A stretch of 59,313 nucleotides of DNA, from contig NZ_LQBP01000014.1 in the NCBI RefSeq assembly GCF_001507545.1, positions 1 through 59,313 of the forward strand, given 5' to 3'. The position numbers were made by a program, and so were the translations under genes. The notes under the pieces were generated by a model. That model was not told the origin of the DNA and searched no databases. It worked only from the letters and a program-made list of their open reading frames with translations. The stretch is from Ruegeria profundi. Its GTDB lineage: Bacteria > Pseudomonadota > Alphaproteobacteria > Rhodobacterales > Rhodobacteraceae. Shown here piece after piece: positions 16,513 through 26,367 of the stretch (within the stretch, counting starts at the first letter, position 1; each line of letters starts with the position of its first letter).

Positions 16513-18129
16513 ATGACATCTGACGCGCGCCACTCTCTGCCCACCCATGACGTTCTGAACCAACCACCTGCACGCGGGGATCAGGACCTGTGGGCGACAG
16601 ACCCGGTGCTGCAAGCGAATGTTGGATTGACCGGGGGACGCACCGACCCGCTGATTTCATACGCACAAACCATTGGCCAAGCTGAGGTGCGAGAGCTTGG
16701 CCGCGAAGCCAACCGCCATCCGCCAGAGCTGAAACAATTCGATCCCGGTGGACGGCGATTGGACGAGGTGCGGTTTCACCCCGCCTATCACCACCTGATG
16801 CGCCTGTCCCGATCCGCCGGCTACGCCACACTGCCGTGGGACGGAGAGCCGGGCGGCCATGCGACCCACGCGGCCATGGTCTACATCGCCAGCCAGATCG
16901 AACCCGGCCATTGTTGCCCGCTGACCATGACCTACGCCGCGATCCCCACAATCGCCGCCCATGGTGACATAGCGTCGGTTTGGCACCCAAAGCTGATGTC
17001 GCCCCGGTATGACCCCGCGACAAAGCCCATCGGTGAAAAGACCGGCGCTACTTTGGGGATGGCAATGACCGAAAAACAGGGCGGGTCGGACGTGCGCGCG
17101 AATACAACGCGCGCCCTGAGGGATGGCGATCACTGGAGGTTGCGCGGGCATAAGTGGTTCTGTTCGGCCCCGATGTCGGACGGCTTCCTGACACTGGCGC
17201 AGGCCCCAGAGGGATTGACCTGTTTCCTCGTCCCCCGGTGGTTAGAGGGTGAGCGCAACGCAATCCATCTGATGCGCCTGAAAGACAAGCTGGGCAACAA
17301 GTCCAACGCATCGGCGGAAATCGAATTTCACGACGCACTGGCCTTTCAGTTGGGCGAGGAAGGCGCAGGGGTCCGTACCATCCTGGAAATGGTGCATCAC
17401 ACGCGGCTTGACACGGCAATGGCCCCGGCTGGCCTGATGCGCGCCGCCCTGTCCGAGGCGCATCACTGGGTGACGCATCGGACCGCCTTCCAACGCCGGT
17501 TGCTGGACCAGCCCCTTATGCGTGCGGTTCTGGCTGACTTGGTGCTGGATTGGGAGGGTGCCCTGACGCTGGGGATGCGCGTGGCGCGGTCTTTCGATGG
17601 CCATACCGCCGAAGACCGAGCTTTCGCCCGGATTAGTGTTGCGCTGGCTAAGTTCCTGAACACAAAACGCTGCCCTGTGGTTGTAGCAGAAGCTTTGGAG
17701 GTGTTGGGCGGCATGGGGTATGTCGAGGACACGCCCCTGCCTCTTCTTTACAGAGAGGCTCCGCTGAACGGAATATGGGAAGGTTCAGGCAACGTGATCT
17801 GCCTTGATATCCTTCGAACCCTGTCGCGCGAGCCTTTGGCCGCGGAAGTGCTGGGGGCCGAGCTGAATGCCGCAAAGGGCGCAGATCGCGCATATGACGC
17901 CGCGCTGAGGGCGCATCGTGAGCGCTGGCCTGCCCTTCCGGCTGAGGCCGAGGCGCGCTGGTTCGCTGAACGCACTGCTTTGTTGCTAACCGCCTCTCAA
18001 CTTCTGCAAAACGGCCCTGACGCGGTCGCTGATGGTTTCATCGCCACCCGCCTTTCAGGCCACAGTGGGCGCATTCCCGGATCGGTGGCCGGGCTGGACA
18101 CGGACGCTCTGCTAGCGCGGTTAGGCTAA
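16513..18129 (+). CDS. acyl-CoA dehydrogenase, AidB-like
   Basis: A 538-residue FAD acyl-CoA dehydrogenase-superfamily protein. The extra N-terminal domain (about 1-180, NQPPARGDQDLWATDPVL) is typical of AidB, the alkylation-response flavoprotein. Dehydrogenase motifs follow: GMAMTEKQGGSDVRANTT, HKWFCSAPMSDGFL, LKDKLGNKSNASAEIEF and LGGMGYVEDTPLPLLYREA with NGIWEGSGNV. Its substrate is unproven; AidB itself binds DNA and protects it from alkylation, but a catabolic isovaleryl-CoA-like role is possible. It follows yidD by 67 bp and precedes ttcA. Confidence 0.88.
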   Translation: MTSDARHSLPTHDVLNQPPARGDQDLWATDPVLQANVGLTGGRTDPLISYAQTIGQAEVRELGREANRHPPELKQFDPGGRRLDEVRFHPAYHHLMRLSRSAGYATLPWDGEPGGHATHAAMVYIASQIEPGHCCPLTMTYAAIPTIAAHGDIASVWHPKLMSPRYDPATKPIGEKTGATLGMAMTEKQGGSDVRANTTRALRDGDHWRLRGHKWFCSAPMSDGFLTLAQAPEGLTCFLVPRWLEGERNAIHLMRLKDKLGNKSNASAEIEFHDALAFQLGEEGAGVRTILEMVHHTRLDTAMAPAGLMRAALSEAHHWVTHRTAFQRRLLDQPLMRAVLADLVLDWEGALTLGMRVARSFDGHTAEDRAFARISVALAKFLNTKRCPVVVAEALEVLGGMGYVEDTPLPLLYREAPLNGIWEGSGNVICLDILRTLSREPLAAEVLGAELNAAKGADRAYDAALRAHRERWPALPAEAEARWFAERTALLLTASQLLQNGPDAVADGFIATRLSGHSGRIPGSVAGLDTDALLARLG

Positions 18130-18172
18130 CGCCGCACTTGCCCGGTCGCACCAACTGCTGTAGGGGCTGCGC

Positions 18173-19066
18173 ATGTTTGACGACGCTGACGATATCCACC
18201 CGCTTTTTGCTGGCGCGCCCTCGACCACCGAGTTCAAGAAGCTGCGCAAACGTATCATACGCCAGACCCGCGAAGCCATCGAGCATTACGGCATGGTGGA
18301 CCCGTCCGCCCACGAAAAAGATGGCAAACCACCCCGCTGGCTGGTCTGCCTGTCCGGTGGCAAAGACAGCTACACCCTGCTTGCGGTCCTCTACGAACTG
18401 AAGTGGCGCGGACTACTGCCTGTCGACCTGCTGGCCTGCAACCTGGACCAGGGCCAGCCCGGATTTCCGGCAACCGTCCTGCCCGAGTTCCTGGAACGCA
18501 TGAATGTGCCGCACCGGATCGAATACCAGGACACCTATTCCGTAGTTGTAGACAAGGTTCCGCAGGGCCGCACCTATTGCGCGCTGTGCTCACGTCTGCG
18601 CCGGGGCAATCTGTACCGTGTCGCACGTGAAGAGGGGTGCTCGGCCGTAGTACTTGGTCACCATCGCGATGACATCCTAGAGACCTTTTTCATGAACCTG
18701 TTCCATGGCGGGCGTCTGGCAACGATGCCGCCAAAACTGGTAAACGAAGAAGGCGATCTTTTCGTGTTCCGCCCACTGGCCCATGTAGCCGAGGCTGATT
18801 GCGAGAAATTCGCCACCTCGATGAATTATCCGATCATCCCTTGCGATCTTTGCGGCAGCCAGGACGGATTGCAACGCCAGCAGGTTAAACAAATACTGGA
18901 TCAGTGGGAAAAGAACAGCCCCGGTCGGCGGCAGGTGATGTTCCGGGCGCTCACCAACGCACGGCCCTCGCACCTGCTGGATCCGAAACTGTTCGACTTT
19001 GCCAATCTGTCGCTAAACCCACGCAAAACAGACGAAAATTCGGGCGAAATTCCCCAGCTACGTTAA
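18173..19066 (+). CDS. ttcA: tRNA 2-thiocytidine biosynthesis protein TtcA
   Basis: A 297-residue PP-loop ATPase that thiolates C32 of certain tRNAs using a [4Fe-4S] cluster. PP-loop SGGKDS at 61-66; cluster Cys pairs C136-x2-C139 (CALC) and C224-x2-C227 (CDLC). Target tRNAs in enteric bacteria include tRNA-Arg with ICG anticodon. The start ATG follows the AidB-like gene by 43 bp. Confidence 0.95.
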   Translation: MFDDADDIHPLFAGAPSTTEFKKLRKRIIRQTREAIEHYGMVDPSAHEKDGKPPRWLVCLSGGKDSYTLLAVLYELKWRGLLPVDLLACNLDQGQPGFPATVLPEFLERMNVPHRIEYQDTYSVVVDKVPQGRTYCALCSRLRRGNLYRVAREEGCSAVVLGHHRDDILETFFMNLFHGGRLATMPPKLVNEEGDLFVFRPLAHVAEADCEKFATSMNYPIIPCDLCGSQDGLQRQQVKQILDQWEKNSPGRRQVMFRALTNARPSHLLDPKLFDFANLSLNPRKTDENSGEIPQLR

Positions 19067-19137
19067 CGTCTCGCTCAGATTGGTTTTCTACGGTGGCTAC
19101 AGACGTTCTATGCCCAACGTAAAGGCCCGGAAAACCG

Positions 19138-20682
19138 ATGTGGAAACATATCAAGCTCGAACGCTATATCACTGCGCTTGCTTCCATGCTTAACAACCCC
19201 GCCGCGTTGGCGTTTCTGCCCGCCATAAGCCTTGCGGCCTTTTGGCTGGGGGGCGAGCGGGCGCTGGTGGTCGTTGCGCTTGGCCTACCGCTGATTTGTA
19301 TTGGTGCCGCTGCGTTTGACTCTAGGACCAGCAAGCAGAAAAAGCGCCCCCGCCTTCTGGGTGGATTGTTGGCCCTCGACAGTTTTGCCGCCGAGTTGGA
19401 AGGTTTTTTTGATACCGCAACGTCCAGCGGATCAGAGTCAGCCTGCGTCCTTGTTGCGCTGGACGATTATTCTGACTTTCTGGACCACCACGGAAACTCA
19501 GCCGCAAATCACCTGGCCGATCAATTCAGTAGCCGCATTCTTACCGTTATCCGCTCGCAAGACGTAGCCACCAGGCTGGAGCCCAACAAGATTGCAATCG
19601 GTTTGCACCCCTCTCACAGCTTGGACCTTGAAGCCTGCATCCAGATGGCCGGGCGCATTCAGGCCGTTGTGGAAGAGCCTTTTGCGCTAAACGGCGCTGG
19701 AGTTTACGCATCTTGTTCGATCGGATTTTGCCTTGTGTCCAGCGTGGCCGGGGACCGGTACGAAGAATGGATCGACGCTGCCTCAGCCGCTTTAAGCGAG
19801 GCACAACGCAACGGGCTTTCGACCATTCGTGCATTTTCAAGCGAAACGCAGCGTAGGTCGCGTCTGCGGGCCAATCTGCGCAGAGAGTTAGAGGCGGCAC
19901 TGGACAATGGTGAAATCCGTCCGTGGTTTCAACCTCAGGTCTCAACCGATACCGGGCAAGTCACGGGGTTTGAGGCGCTGGCCCGCTGGGAACACCCGCA
20001 AAAGGGAATTTTAGGACCTCAGGTTTTCCTGCCTTTTGCTGAGCAGGCCGAACTTATGGTAAAATTCGGTCAGACGATGCGGCGCCATGCCTTTGCCGCC
20101 ATGCGCGATTGGGACCGTGCCGGGATTGCAATTCCAAGAATTGGCGTGAATTTTTCATCAGACGAGTTGCGCGATCCTGCGCTGATAGATCGTCTGAAAT
20201 GGGAATTGGACCAGAATGACCTGGCGCCAGACCGGCTGGCTGTTGAGATCTTGGAAACCGTTTTTTCCCGCAGGCCAGACGATGTAATCACGCGTAATGT
20301 GACTGGTATGGCCAAGCTTGGGTGCTGCATTGATCTGGACGACTTTGGCACAGGGCATGCGTCGATCGCGTCGATCAAGCGCTTTGACGTCAGGCGCATC
20401 AAAATTGACCGATCCTTTGTTGCAAAAGCGGATCGCGACGCCAGCCAGCAACAACTTGTCAGCGCCATCCTGACGATGGCTGAGCGGTTGAACGTAGAAA
20501 CGCTGGCCGAAGGGGTCGAGACCCGCGGTGAGCACGCCTTGATGGCGCAATTGGGCTGCAACCATGTTCAGGGCTTCGGCATTGGCAAGCCAATGCCGTT
20601 CGAGAACACATTTGGCTGGATTGCGGAGTATCAAAGCAAGATCACCGCAATGCCAAGGATTGAGCGAAAGACTGGCCATTAA
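19138..20682 (+). CDS. EAL-domain c-di-GMP phosphodiesterase with degenerate GGDEF
   Basis: 514 residues. Two N-terminal hydrophobic segments (about 20-38 and 40-60), a GGDEF-like domain about 75-235, then an EAL domain about 245-505. At the GGDEF active site the sequence reads RLEPNKIAIG, i.e. EPNKI in place of GGDEF, so cyclase activity is unlikely. The EAL site looks complete: E279-A-L, NFSSDEL, EILETVF, DDFGTGHAS, KIDRSF, AEGVET and QGFGIGKP. It should therefore degrade c-di-GMP at the inner membrane, with the GGDEF relic as a possible GTP or partner-binding regulatory module. Confidence 0.92.
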   Translation: MWKHIKLERYITALASMLNNPAALAFLPAISLAAFWLGGERALVVVALGLPLICIGAAAFDSRTSKQKKRPRLLGGLLALDSFAAELEGFFDTATSSGSESACVLVALDDYSDFLDHHGNSAANHLADQFSSRILTVIRSQDVATRLEPNKIAIGLHPSHSLDLEACIQMAGRIQAVVEEPFALNGAGVYASCSIGFCLVSSVAGDRYEEWIDAASAALSEAQRNGLSTIRAFSSETQRRSRLRANLRRELEAALDNGEIRPWFQPQVSTDTGQVTGFEALARWEHPQKGILGPQVFLPFAEQAELMVKFGQTMRRHAFAAMRDWDRAGIAIPRIGVNFSSDELRDPALIDRLKWELDQNDLAPDRLAVEILETVFSRRPDDVITRNVTGMAKLGCCIDLDDFGTGHASIASIKRFDVRRIKIDRSFVAKADRDASQQQLVSAILTMAERLNVETLAEGVETRGEHALMAQLGCNHVQGFGIGKPMPFENTFGWIAEYQSKITAMPRIERKTGH

Positions 20683-20805
20683 TCGTGAATTTAAGGCATA
20701 GAAACGCAAACCGTGACGAAATGTCGGGCGAATTCGCTTGACCTTTGGGCCTGCACTCTGTTGAACCCACCGAGTGTGTTTCACTGCTTAAGGTGGCTGT
20801 CCCCG

Positions 20806-22635
20806 ATGGACGATCAAAACAAGAATCTTATCCTTGCAACCGCGCTCAGCTTTCTCGTGATCCTTGTTTGGTTCGTGCTGTTCCCCCCTCCGGAACCAAC
20901 ACCCACACCCAACGAGACCGAGATTGCCACTGTTGAGGGCAATGAGGTTCAAACACCCAGCGCCGCGGGCACTGGCACCGTTGGTGAGGCGACGACTGCC
21001 ACCGAAGAGACCCTGCCCGATGAGCAGGCCCCGCGCGTTGAGATCGACACCCCCCGTCTGAAAGGCAGCCTGTCGCTGTCGGGTGGCCGGATCGATGAGC
21101 TGTTCCTGAAAGACTACAAGGTTTCCATCGACGATGGCGCACCAATTGTTGAGTTGCTGTATCCGGTCGGTTCAGAATCGGCTTATTACGCCCTCTACGG
21201 GTGGGCTCCTGGTGCTGGTGTTGGTGGCGCGGATGTACCCGGCCCAAACACGCTGTGGACCGTGGAAGAGGGTGAAGCGCTGAGCGTCGACACCCCAATC
21301 ACCCTGAGATGGGACAACGAAAACGGTTTGACCTTCCGCCGCGTGATCTCGGTAGATGAAGACTATATGTTTACGGTCACTCAATCGGTCGAAAACAACT
21401 CGGCGACCGAGGTCGGCATGGCACCTTACGGCATCCTCGCCCGCCACGGCATCGGTGAGGATGGGGACCTGCCCGGTCTGAAAAACTTCTTCATTCTGCA
21501 TGAAGGCGTGATCGGCATGGCGGATGGCACGCTGACCGAGATCGACTATGGCGATGTACGAGATTTCGATATCGACCCGAATGAACGTGCGCAGGCCGAG
21601 GTGTTCCAGATCAAAGAGGATGGGTGGATCGGTTTCACCGACCACTTCTGGATGACCACGCTGATCCCCGAGCCGGGAACCGCATTCAAGGCAGCCGCAA
21701 AGTTTGATCCGCGTCGGAATATCTATCAGACCGAAACCGTTCTGCCGACCCTGACCGTCGCTCCTGGCGCCACGGAAGAGGTCACTACGCAGCTATTCGC
21801 AGGTGCCAAGGAATGGCAGACCATCCGCGAATATCAGGCACAAGGTGTGTACAAGTTCATCGACAGCATCGACTGGGGCTGGTTCTTCTTCCTGACCAAG
21901 CCGATCTTTTGGCTGCTGCACAACATCAATGTTTTGATCGGCAATATGGGCTGGTCCATCATCGGCCTGACACTGATCATCAAGGCGATCCTGTTCCCGT
22001 TGGCGTTCAAATCCTACGTCTCGATGGCGAAGATGAAAGAGCTCCAACCGCAGATGGAGGCCCTGAAAGAGGCCGCTGGCGATGATCGTCAGAAGATGCA
22101 ACAGGGCATGATGGAACTGTACAAAAAGGAGAAAGTGAACCCGGCTGCGGGCTGTCTGCCGATCCTTCTGCAGATTCCGATCTTCTTCTCACTGTACAAG
22201 GTGATCTTTGTCACGATCGAACTGCGTCAGGCGCCTTGGTTCGGGCCATTCCAGGACCTGAGCGCACCCGACCCGACCTCGATCATGAATTTCTTTGGGC
22301 TGCTACCCTGGGCTGGTCCGCAACCTGAAAGCCTGATGGCGCTGATCTTCATTGGCATCCTGCCGCTGTTGCTGGGCATTTCGATGTGGCTTCAGCAAAA
22401 GCTGAACCCGGCACCAACCGACGCGACGCAGGCAATGATCTTTGCTTGGATGCCGTGGGTGTTCATGTTCATGCTGGGCGGCTTTGCCAGCGGATTGGTG
22501 GTATACTGGATCGCGAACAACACCATAACGTTCACCCAGCAATACCTGATCATGCGCAGCCAGGGCTACAAGCCGGACGTGTTTGGCAACATCAAGTCCA
22601 GCTTCAAGCGGTCGTCAAAAGCGGATGATAAATGA
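20806..22635 (+). CDS. yidC: membrane protein insertase YidC
   Basis: 609 residues. TM1 (about 8-26), a large periplasmic beta-super-sandwich domain (about 60-355) and a C-terminal five-helix insertase core with INVLIGNMGWSIIGLTLIIK, the cytoplasmic hairpin YVSMAKMKELQPQMEALKE, and NPAAGCLPILLQIPIFFSLY. It inserts membrane proteins alone or with SecYEG. ATG 20806 (MDDQNKNLILATALSF) is chosen over the open frame to 20713 because it gives the standard N-terminus and AGGTGG lies 9 nt upstream. The ATGA overlap couples it to the MOSC gene. Confidence 0.96.
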   Translation: MDDQNKNLILATALSFLVILVWFVLFPPPEPTPTPNETEIATVEGNEVQTPSAAGTGTVGEATTATEETLPDEQAPRVEIDTPRLKGSLSLSGGRIDELFLKDYKVSIDDGAPIVELLYPVGSESAYYALYGWAPGAGVGGADVPGPNTLWTVEEGEALSVDTPITLRWDNENGLTFRRVISVDEDYMFTVTQSVENNSATEVGMAPYGILARHGIGEDGDLPGLKNFFILHEGVIGMADGTLTEIDYGDVRDFDIDPNERAQAEVFQIKEDGWIGFTDHFWMTTLIPEPGTAFKAAAKFDPRRNIYQTETVLPTLTVAPGATEEVTTQLFAGAKEWQTIREYQAQGVYKFIDSIDWGWFFFLTKPIFWLLHNINVLIGNMGWSIIGLTLIIKAILFPLAFKSYVSMAKMKELQPQMEALKEAAGDDRQKMQQGMMELYKKEKVNPAAGCLPILLQIPIFFSLYKVIFVTIELRQAPWFGPFQDLSAPDPTSIMNFFGLLPWAGPQPESLMALIFIGILPLLLGISMWLQQKLNPAPTDATQAMIFAWMPWVFMFMLGGFASGLVVYWIANNTITFTQQYLIMRSQGYKPDVFGNIKSSFKRSSKADDK

Positions 22636-23369
22636 CGGGTGAGGTAACCCAAATTTGGCGGCACCCGATTAAAAGCCATGGTCGCGAGGCCGTGAAAACC
22701 GTAAACATGATTTCCGGGCAAACGATGCCCGGAGATCGTGTTTGGGCCGTCGCGCATGAGGCATCCACGGCAGACGGTTCGGACTGGGCTCCGTGCGCCA
22801 ATTTCAGTCGTTGCGCGAAGGCACCGCAGTTGATGGCGATCTCGGCAAGCGTGGACGGAGAACGAGTGACACTGTCTCACCCGGATCGTCCAGATTTGAC
22901 GTTTGCCCCTGATAGTCAGCCACAAGTTTTTCTGGAGTGGGTCAGACCCTTGATGCCGGCAGACCGGGCAGCCTCGACCCGGATTATTCGAGTGCCGGGT
23001 CGCGGGATGACCGACAGCGATTTCCCTTCGATCAGCCTATGCAATATGGCGTCTCACCGGGCGGTTGGACAAAAACTGGAACAGGACCTATCGATCCATC
23101 GCTGGCGCGGTAATATCTGGATTGACGGAATGCCCCTGTGGGAAGAGTTCGACTGGCTAGGGCGCGACGTTCGGATCGGAAAGGCAATATTCCGAGTGCG
23201 CGAACGTATCACCCGCTGCCTGGCAACAACTGCCAACCCGGATACCGGCCAACGCGATGCCGACACCCTTGGTGCTCTTGAAACGTGGGGGCATCAGGAT
23301 TTTGGCGTTTATGCCGAAGTAGTCAAAGGCGGCGAAATCTCGGTTGGTGACAAGGTACAGATTATATGA
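22632..23369 (+). CDS. MOSC-domain protein
   Basis: 245 residues. An N-terminal MOSC beta-barrel-like region starts VTQIWRHPIKSHGREAV, and the C-terminal MOSC core has LWEEFDWLGRDVRIG, RVRERITRCLATTANPDTG and a Cys that usually binds sulfur or molybdenum cofactor. The family includes Mo-cofactor sulfurases and mARC-like reductases; the substrate is unknown. It overlaps yidC and engB by 4 nt on each side, so it is part of one operon. Confidence 0.88.
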   Translation: MTGEVTQIWRHPIKSHGREAVKTVNMISGQTMPGDRVWAVAHEASTADGSDWAPCANFSRCAKAPQLMAISASVDGERVTLSHPDRPDLTFAPDSQPQVFLEWVRPLMPADRAASTRIIRVPGRGMTDSDFPSISLCNMASHRAVGQKLEQDLSIHRWRGNIWIDGMPLWEEFDWLGRDVRIGKAIFRVRERITRCLATTANPDTGQRDADTLGALETWGHQDFGVYAEVVKGGEISVGDKVQII

Positions 23370-24019
23370 GCACCCTTCCCTTTCCGCTAGCATCTGAGCC
23401 CGACGACATGGAATTGGAGCGCGGGCGCAAATTGTTCGCGGGCCCGTCCGAATTCATCAAGGGCGTGGTCGCAATGGACGGCCTGCCTGCGCCAGACAGA
23501 TTAGAGGTGTGCTTTGCAGGCCGGTCAAACGTGGGTAAATCCAGCCTGATCAACGCACTGACGGGCACCAAGGGGTTGGCGCGTGCCTCTAACACACCGG
23601 GCCGCACGCAGGAGATCAACTTTTTCACCCAAGGCCCCGAGCTTTATCTGGTTGACCTGCCCGGCTATGGTTATGCCAATGCGCCGGTGAAGGTGGTGGA
23701 GAAATGGCAGCGGTTGCTGAAACAGTACCTGAGCGGCCGTCAGACCCTGCGCCGGGCCTTTGTCCTGATCGACTCGCGCCACGGGGTTAAGCCGGTCGAC
23801 GCCGAAATCATGAAATTGCTGGATACCAGCGCTGTTACTTTCCAATGCGTGATGACCAAGGCCGACAAGGTCAAGGCCAAGGACCGTGAAAAGGTACTGG
23901 ACCAGGTGCGTGGTGCGCTGTCGAAACATCCCGCCGCTTTTCCGGAGATCGTGCTTACCTCATCCGAAAAAGGTGACGGAATACCGATCCTTCGTTCGAT
24001 CATCGCACATCTGGAATAA
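23366..24019 (+). CDS. engB: ribosome biogenesis GTPase YihA/YsxC
   Basis: 217 residues. G1 GRSNVGKSSLINALT, G2 region TPGRTQEINFF, G3 DLPGYGYA, G4 TKADK and G5 TSS all present. It acts in assembly of the 50S subunit. The ATGA overlap with the MOSC gene indicates translational coupling. Confidence 0.95.
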   Translation: MSTLPFPLASEPDDMELERGRKLFAGPSEFIKGVVAMDGLPAPDRLEVCFAGRSNVGKSSLINALTGTKGLARASNTPGRTQEINFFTQGPELYLVDLPGYGYANAPVKVVEKWQRLLKQYLSGRQTLRRAFVLIDSRHGVKPVDAEIMKLLDTSAVTFQCVMTKADKVKAKDREKVLDQVRGALSKHPAAFPEIVLTSSEKGDGIPILRSIIAHLE

Positions 24020-24045
24020 CCCTGCCGTTTTACTATTGCCCCCTG

Positions 24046-24153
24046 TTGGCGTTGCGGGCCTGCCCGCTGGTAGGTTTGATCTTGCTGGCGGTGGGGGTGA
24101 TTGACCTACTACCGCTCAGCAAGATCCCGGTCGTGAAACGCACGAAAAGCTGA
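24046..24153 (+). CDS. possible 35-residue membrane microprotein
   Basis: A short frame between engB and argB reads as a hydrophobic helix ([17 protein letters not shown]) followed by a basic tail ([10 protein letters not shown]), ending at TGA 24151. The start is doubtful (TTG 24046, or CTG upstream) and no ribosome site is seen, so this could be chance. Confidence 0.22.
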   Translation: MALRACPLVGLILLAVGVIDLLPLSKIPVVKRTKS

Positions 24154-24266
24154 CCGAGCCCTGGCTGCGCATGCAAAACGGCCCGTTCTCTGCCGTTGTT
24201 TCCGCTATCCGGTCTTGGCACCACCCCGCAAAGGCCCTAACACGGGAGCCCAGAGGGACAGCAGCC

Positions 24267-25130
24267 ATGAAGACAAGAGAAATGAACCGGGACTGGATCG
24301 CCACCGCCGCCACCTTGAACAGCGCTTTGCCATATCTTCAGCGCTATGATGGGGCGATTGTCGTCATCAAGCTGGGCGGTCACGCCATGGGCAGCGACGA
24401 AGCGATGGAAAGCTTTGCTCGTGACGTCGTTCTGATGCGCCAGGTGGGTGTCAACCCAGTGATCGTGCATGGCGGCGGGCCGATGATCAACGCGATGCTG
24501 AGCCAGTTGAATATCCAGTCCGAATTCGTAAACGGCAAACGCGTCACAGACAGGGCCACTGTCGAAGTGGTTGAGATGGTACTGTCCGGCCTTGTCAACA
24601 AACGCATCGTTCAGGCAATCAACAGACAGGGCGGCACGGCGGTGGGCCTGTCGGGCAAGGACGCGAACCTGATCATCTGCGATCAGGCTGATCCTTCCCT
24701 GGGTTTCGTCGGCGCACCGTCCGAGATGAACCCGAAGATCCTGCAAGATCTGTTCGCGCATGATGTAATCCCGGTAATCGCCCCCCTCGGTGCAGGTAAG
24801 AATGGTGAGACCTTCAACATCAACGGCGATACCGCTGCTGGTGCCATCGCGTCCGCGCTCAAAGCAGACCGGCTGCTTTTGCTGACGGATGTTTCGGGCG
24901 TGAAGAACGCAGGTGGCGAGGTCGTGACCGAGCTTAAGGCGGGTCAGATTCGTGAAATGACGATGGACGGCACGATCGCAGGTGGCATGATCCCAAAGAC
25001 GGAAACGGCGCTGGACGCGCTGCACAGCGGTGTTCGCGCTGTGGTCATTCTGGACGGGCGCGCACCAAACGCTGTACTGTTAGAGCTGTTTACCGAACAC
25101 GGCGCCGGTTCGCTGATCCGGCCAGACTAA
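24267..25130 (+). CDS. argB: acetylglutamate kinase
   Basis: 287 residues, amino acid kinase fold; second step of arginine synthesis (N-acetylglutamate + ATP). KLGGHAM and HGGGPMI form the phosphate-binding loops; NGKRVTD and [10 protein letters not shown] bind acetylglutamate; [10 protein letters not shown] is in the nucleotide domain. The start ATG 24267 ([10 protein letters not shown]) is preferred over an upstream frame to 24171 because AGGG lies before it and it gives the usual N-terminus. The extended N-terminal helix is typical of arginine-inhibited hexameric NAGKs. Confidence 0.95.
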   Translation: MKTREMNRDWIATAATLNSALPYLQRYDGAIVVIKLGGHAMGSDEAMESFARDVVLMRQVGVNPVIVHGGGPMINAMLSQLNIQSEFVNGKRVTDRATVEVVEMVLSGLVNKRIVQAINRQGGTAVGLSGKDANLIICDQADPSLGFVGAPSEMNPKILQDLFAHDVIPVIAPLGAGKNGETFNINGDTAAGAIASALKADRLLLLTDVSGVKNAGGEVVTELKAGQIREMTMDGTIAGGMIPKTETALDALHSGVRAVVILDGRAPNAVLLELFTEHGAGSLIRPD

Positions 25131-25149
25131 TCAACGCAGCGGAGGAGAC

Positions 25150-25827
25150 ATGACCGGACCAAACCCGACCTCCTCTTCCATTGCCTACGACCATGTGGAC
25201 CAGGCGATACAGACCGTCGGCCTGATCGTCATGGGCGCGCTACATCCACGGCTGACAGGGGCAAAGCAACTGGAAGGCGGGACCTTGATCCTGCTGGGTG
25301 CCGGATCAGCGTTTTGGCCAAAGCTGAAATCCGCGCCTGAATGGCTGAGCGCACACCCCGTAGACAGGTGGTCGTCGCGTGTCATCGGTGAATTGGCGCG
25401 CGATCTCGGGGCCGAGGCGCATTTTCCGTTCGGCGGCCCACCCTACGCCCCGTTTATCGATTGGGCGCTGAAATCTGGCCGTACATTTAGTAGCCCCGTA
25501 GGCGCACTGGTGCACGACACGGTAGGTATGATGATTTCCTTCCGGGGCGCGCTGCATTTTGCCGAGGAGTTTTCAATTCCCCAAGTGACCGGTATTTCTC
25601 CGTGTGTGACCTGCGCGGCTCCATGCGCCCAAGCCTGTCCGGTGGGCGCACTGAACAACCACAGTTTTTATGACGTGGGCGCTTGCCACAGTCATCTGAG
25701 CACGGTCGAAGGCCAGACCTGCATGACCGGCGGTTGCCTTGCGCGGCTGTCCTGCCCGCTAAGCAAGAATGCAGGGCGCGATCCGGAACAATCCGCCCAC
25801 CACATGAGAGCTTTCCACCCGTCATGA
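25150..25827 (+). CDS. ferredoxin-like 4Fe-4S protein
   Basis: 225 residues. An N-terminal region of unknown function (about 1-150) resembles the cofactor-binding part of QueG/MMACHC-related proteins, then comes a Cys-rich end: CVTCAAPCAQACPVGAL and further Cys at CHSHLSTVEGQTCMTGGC and LSCP. The C-x2-C-x3-C-x3-CP pattern can hold one [4Fe-4S] cluster. Known relatives are annotated only as ferredoxin-like. It lies 19 nt after argB and overlaps the next gene by ATGA. Confidence 0.72.
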   Translation: MTGPNPTSSSIAYDHVDQAIQTVGLIVMGALHPRLTGAKQLEGGTLILLGAGSAFWPKLKSAPEWLSAHPVDRWSSRVIGELARDLGAEAHFPFGGPPYAPFIDWALKSGRTFSSPVGALVHDTVGMMISFRGALHFAEEFSIPQVTGISPCVTCAAPCAQACPVGALNNHSFYDVGACHSHLSTVEGQTCMTGGCLARLSCPLSKNAGRDPEQSAHHMRAFHPS

Positions 25828-26321
25828 CCCGCATGCTGATCCTGACCCGTCACGCAAAATCCAGCTGGGGTGATCTGTCCCTGGACGATCATGACCGCCC
25901 ACTGAACAAACGGGGGCGCAAGTCGGCCCCGGCGATTGCCGCGTGGCTGCGTGCTAACAACTGGTTGCCTGACGAGGTGCTGAGTTCAACCTCGGCCCGC
26001 ACACGCGAAACTTGGGATCTGATGAAACTGCGGGCGGAAAAGGTAAGCTTTCACCACACACTCTATCACGCCGATCCCGAAGACATTTTACACGAGCTGT
26101 CCGGTGCCACAGGGCGAACCGTGCTTTTGCTCGGGCATAATCCGGGTATCGGTGCCTTTGCAAACCGTATCGTCCGGCAAGCACCTGATCATCCCCGGTT
26201 TCTTGATTACCCGACCTGCGCAACGACCGTGATCCGGTTCGATACGACCGACTGGGCCAAGGTGCGCTGGAAAAGCGGCGCGGTGCAGGGATTTGTCATT
26301 CCGCGCGAACTTTTGGAATGA
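25824..26321 (+). CDS. SixA-like histidine phosphatase
   Basis: 165 residues. The RHG-type motif LTRHAKSSW at the N-terminus and a second catalytic His in LLGHNPGIG mark the SixA branch of the histidine phosphatase superfamily, which dephosphorylates phosphohistidine proteins such as HPt or PTS components. ATG 25824 overlaps the previous stop; the long upstream open frame is a shadow of the Fe-S gene. Confidence 0.88.
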   Translation: MTRMLILTRHAKSSWGDLSLDDHDRPLNKRGRKSAPAIAAWLRANNWLPDEVLSSTSARTRETWDLMKLRAEKVSFHHTLYHADPEDILHELSGATGRTVLLLGHNPGIGAFANRIVRQAPDHPRFLDYPTCATTVIRFDTTDWAKVRWKSGAVQGFVIPRELLE

Positions 26322-26324
26322 AAA

Positions 26325-26347
26325 AAGGCGGGGCAAAACCCCGCCTT
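26325..26347. terminator. bidirectional terminator between sixA-like gene and aapP
   Basis: Stem AAGGCGGGG with CCCCGCCTT, 5-nt loop, flanked by an A-run on one side and T-rich DNA on the other. It sits between the converging ends of the two operons and can serve both. Confidence 0.88.
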
Positions 26348-26367
26348 CTTTTCTAGTTTTATCGGAA

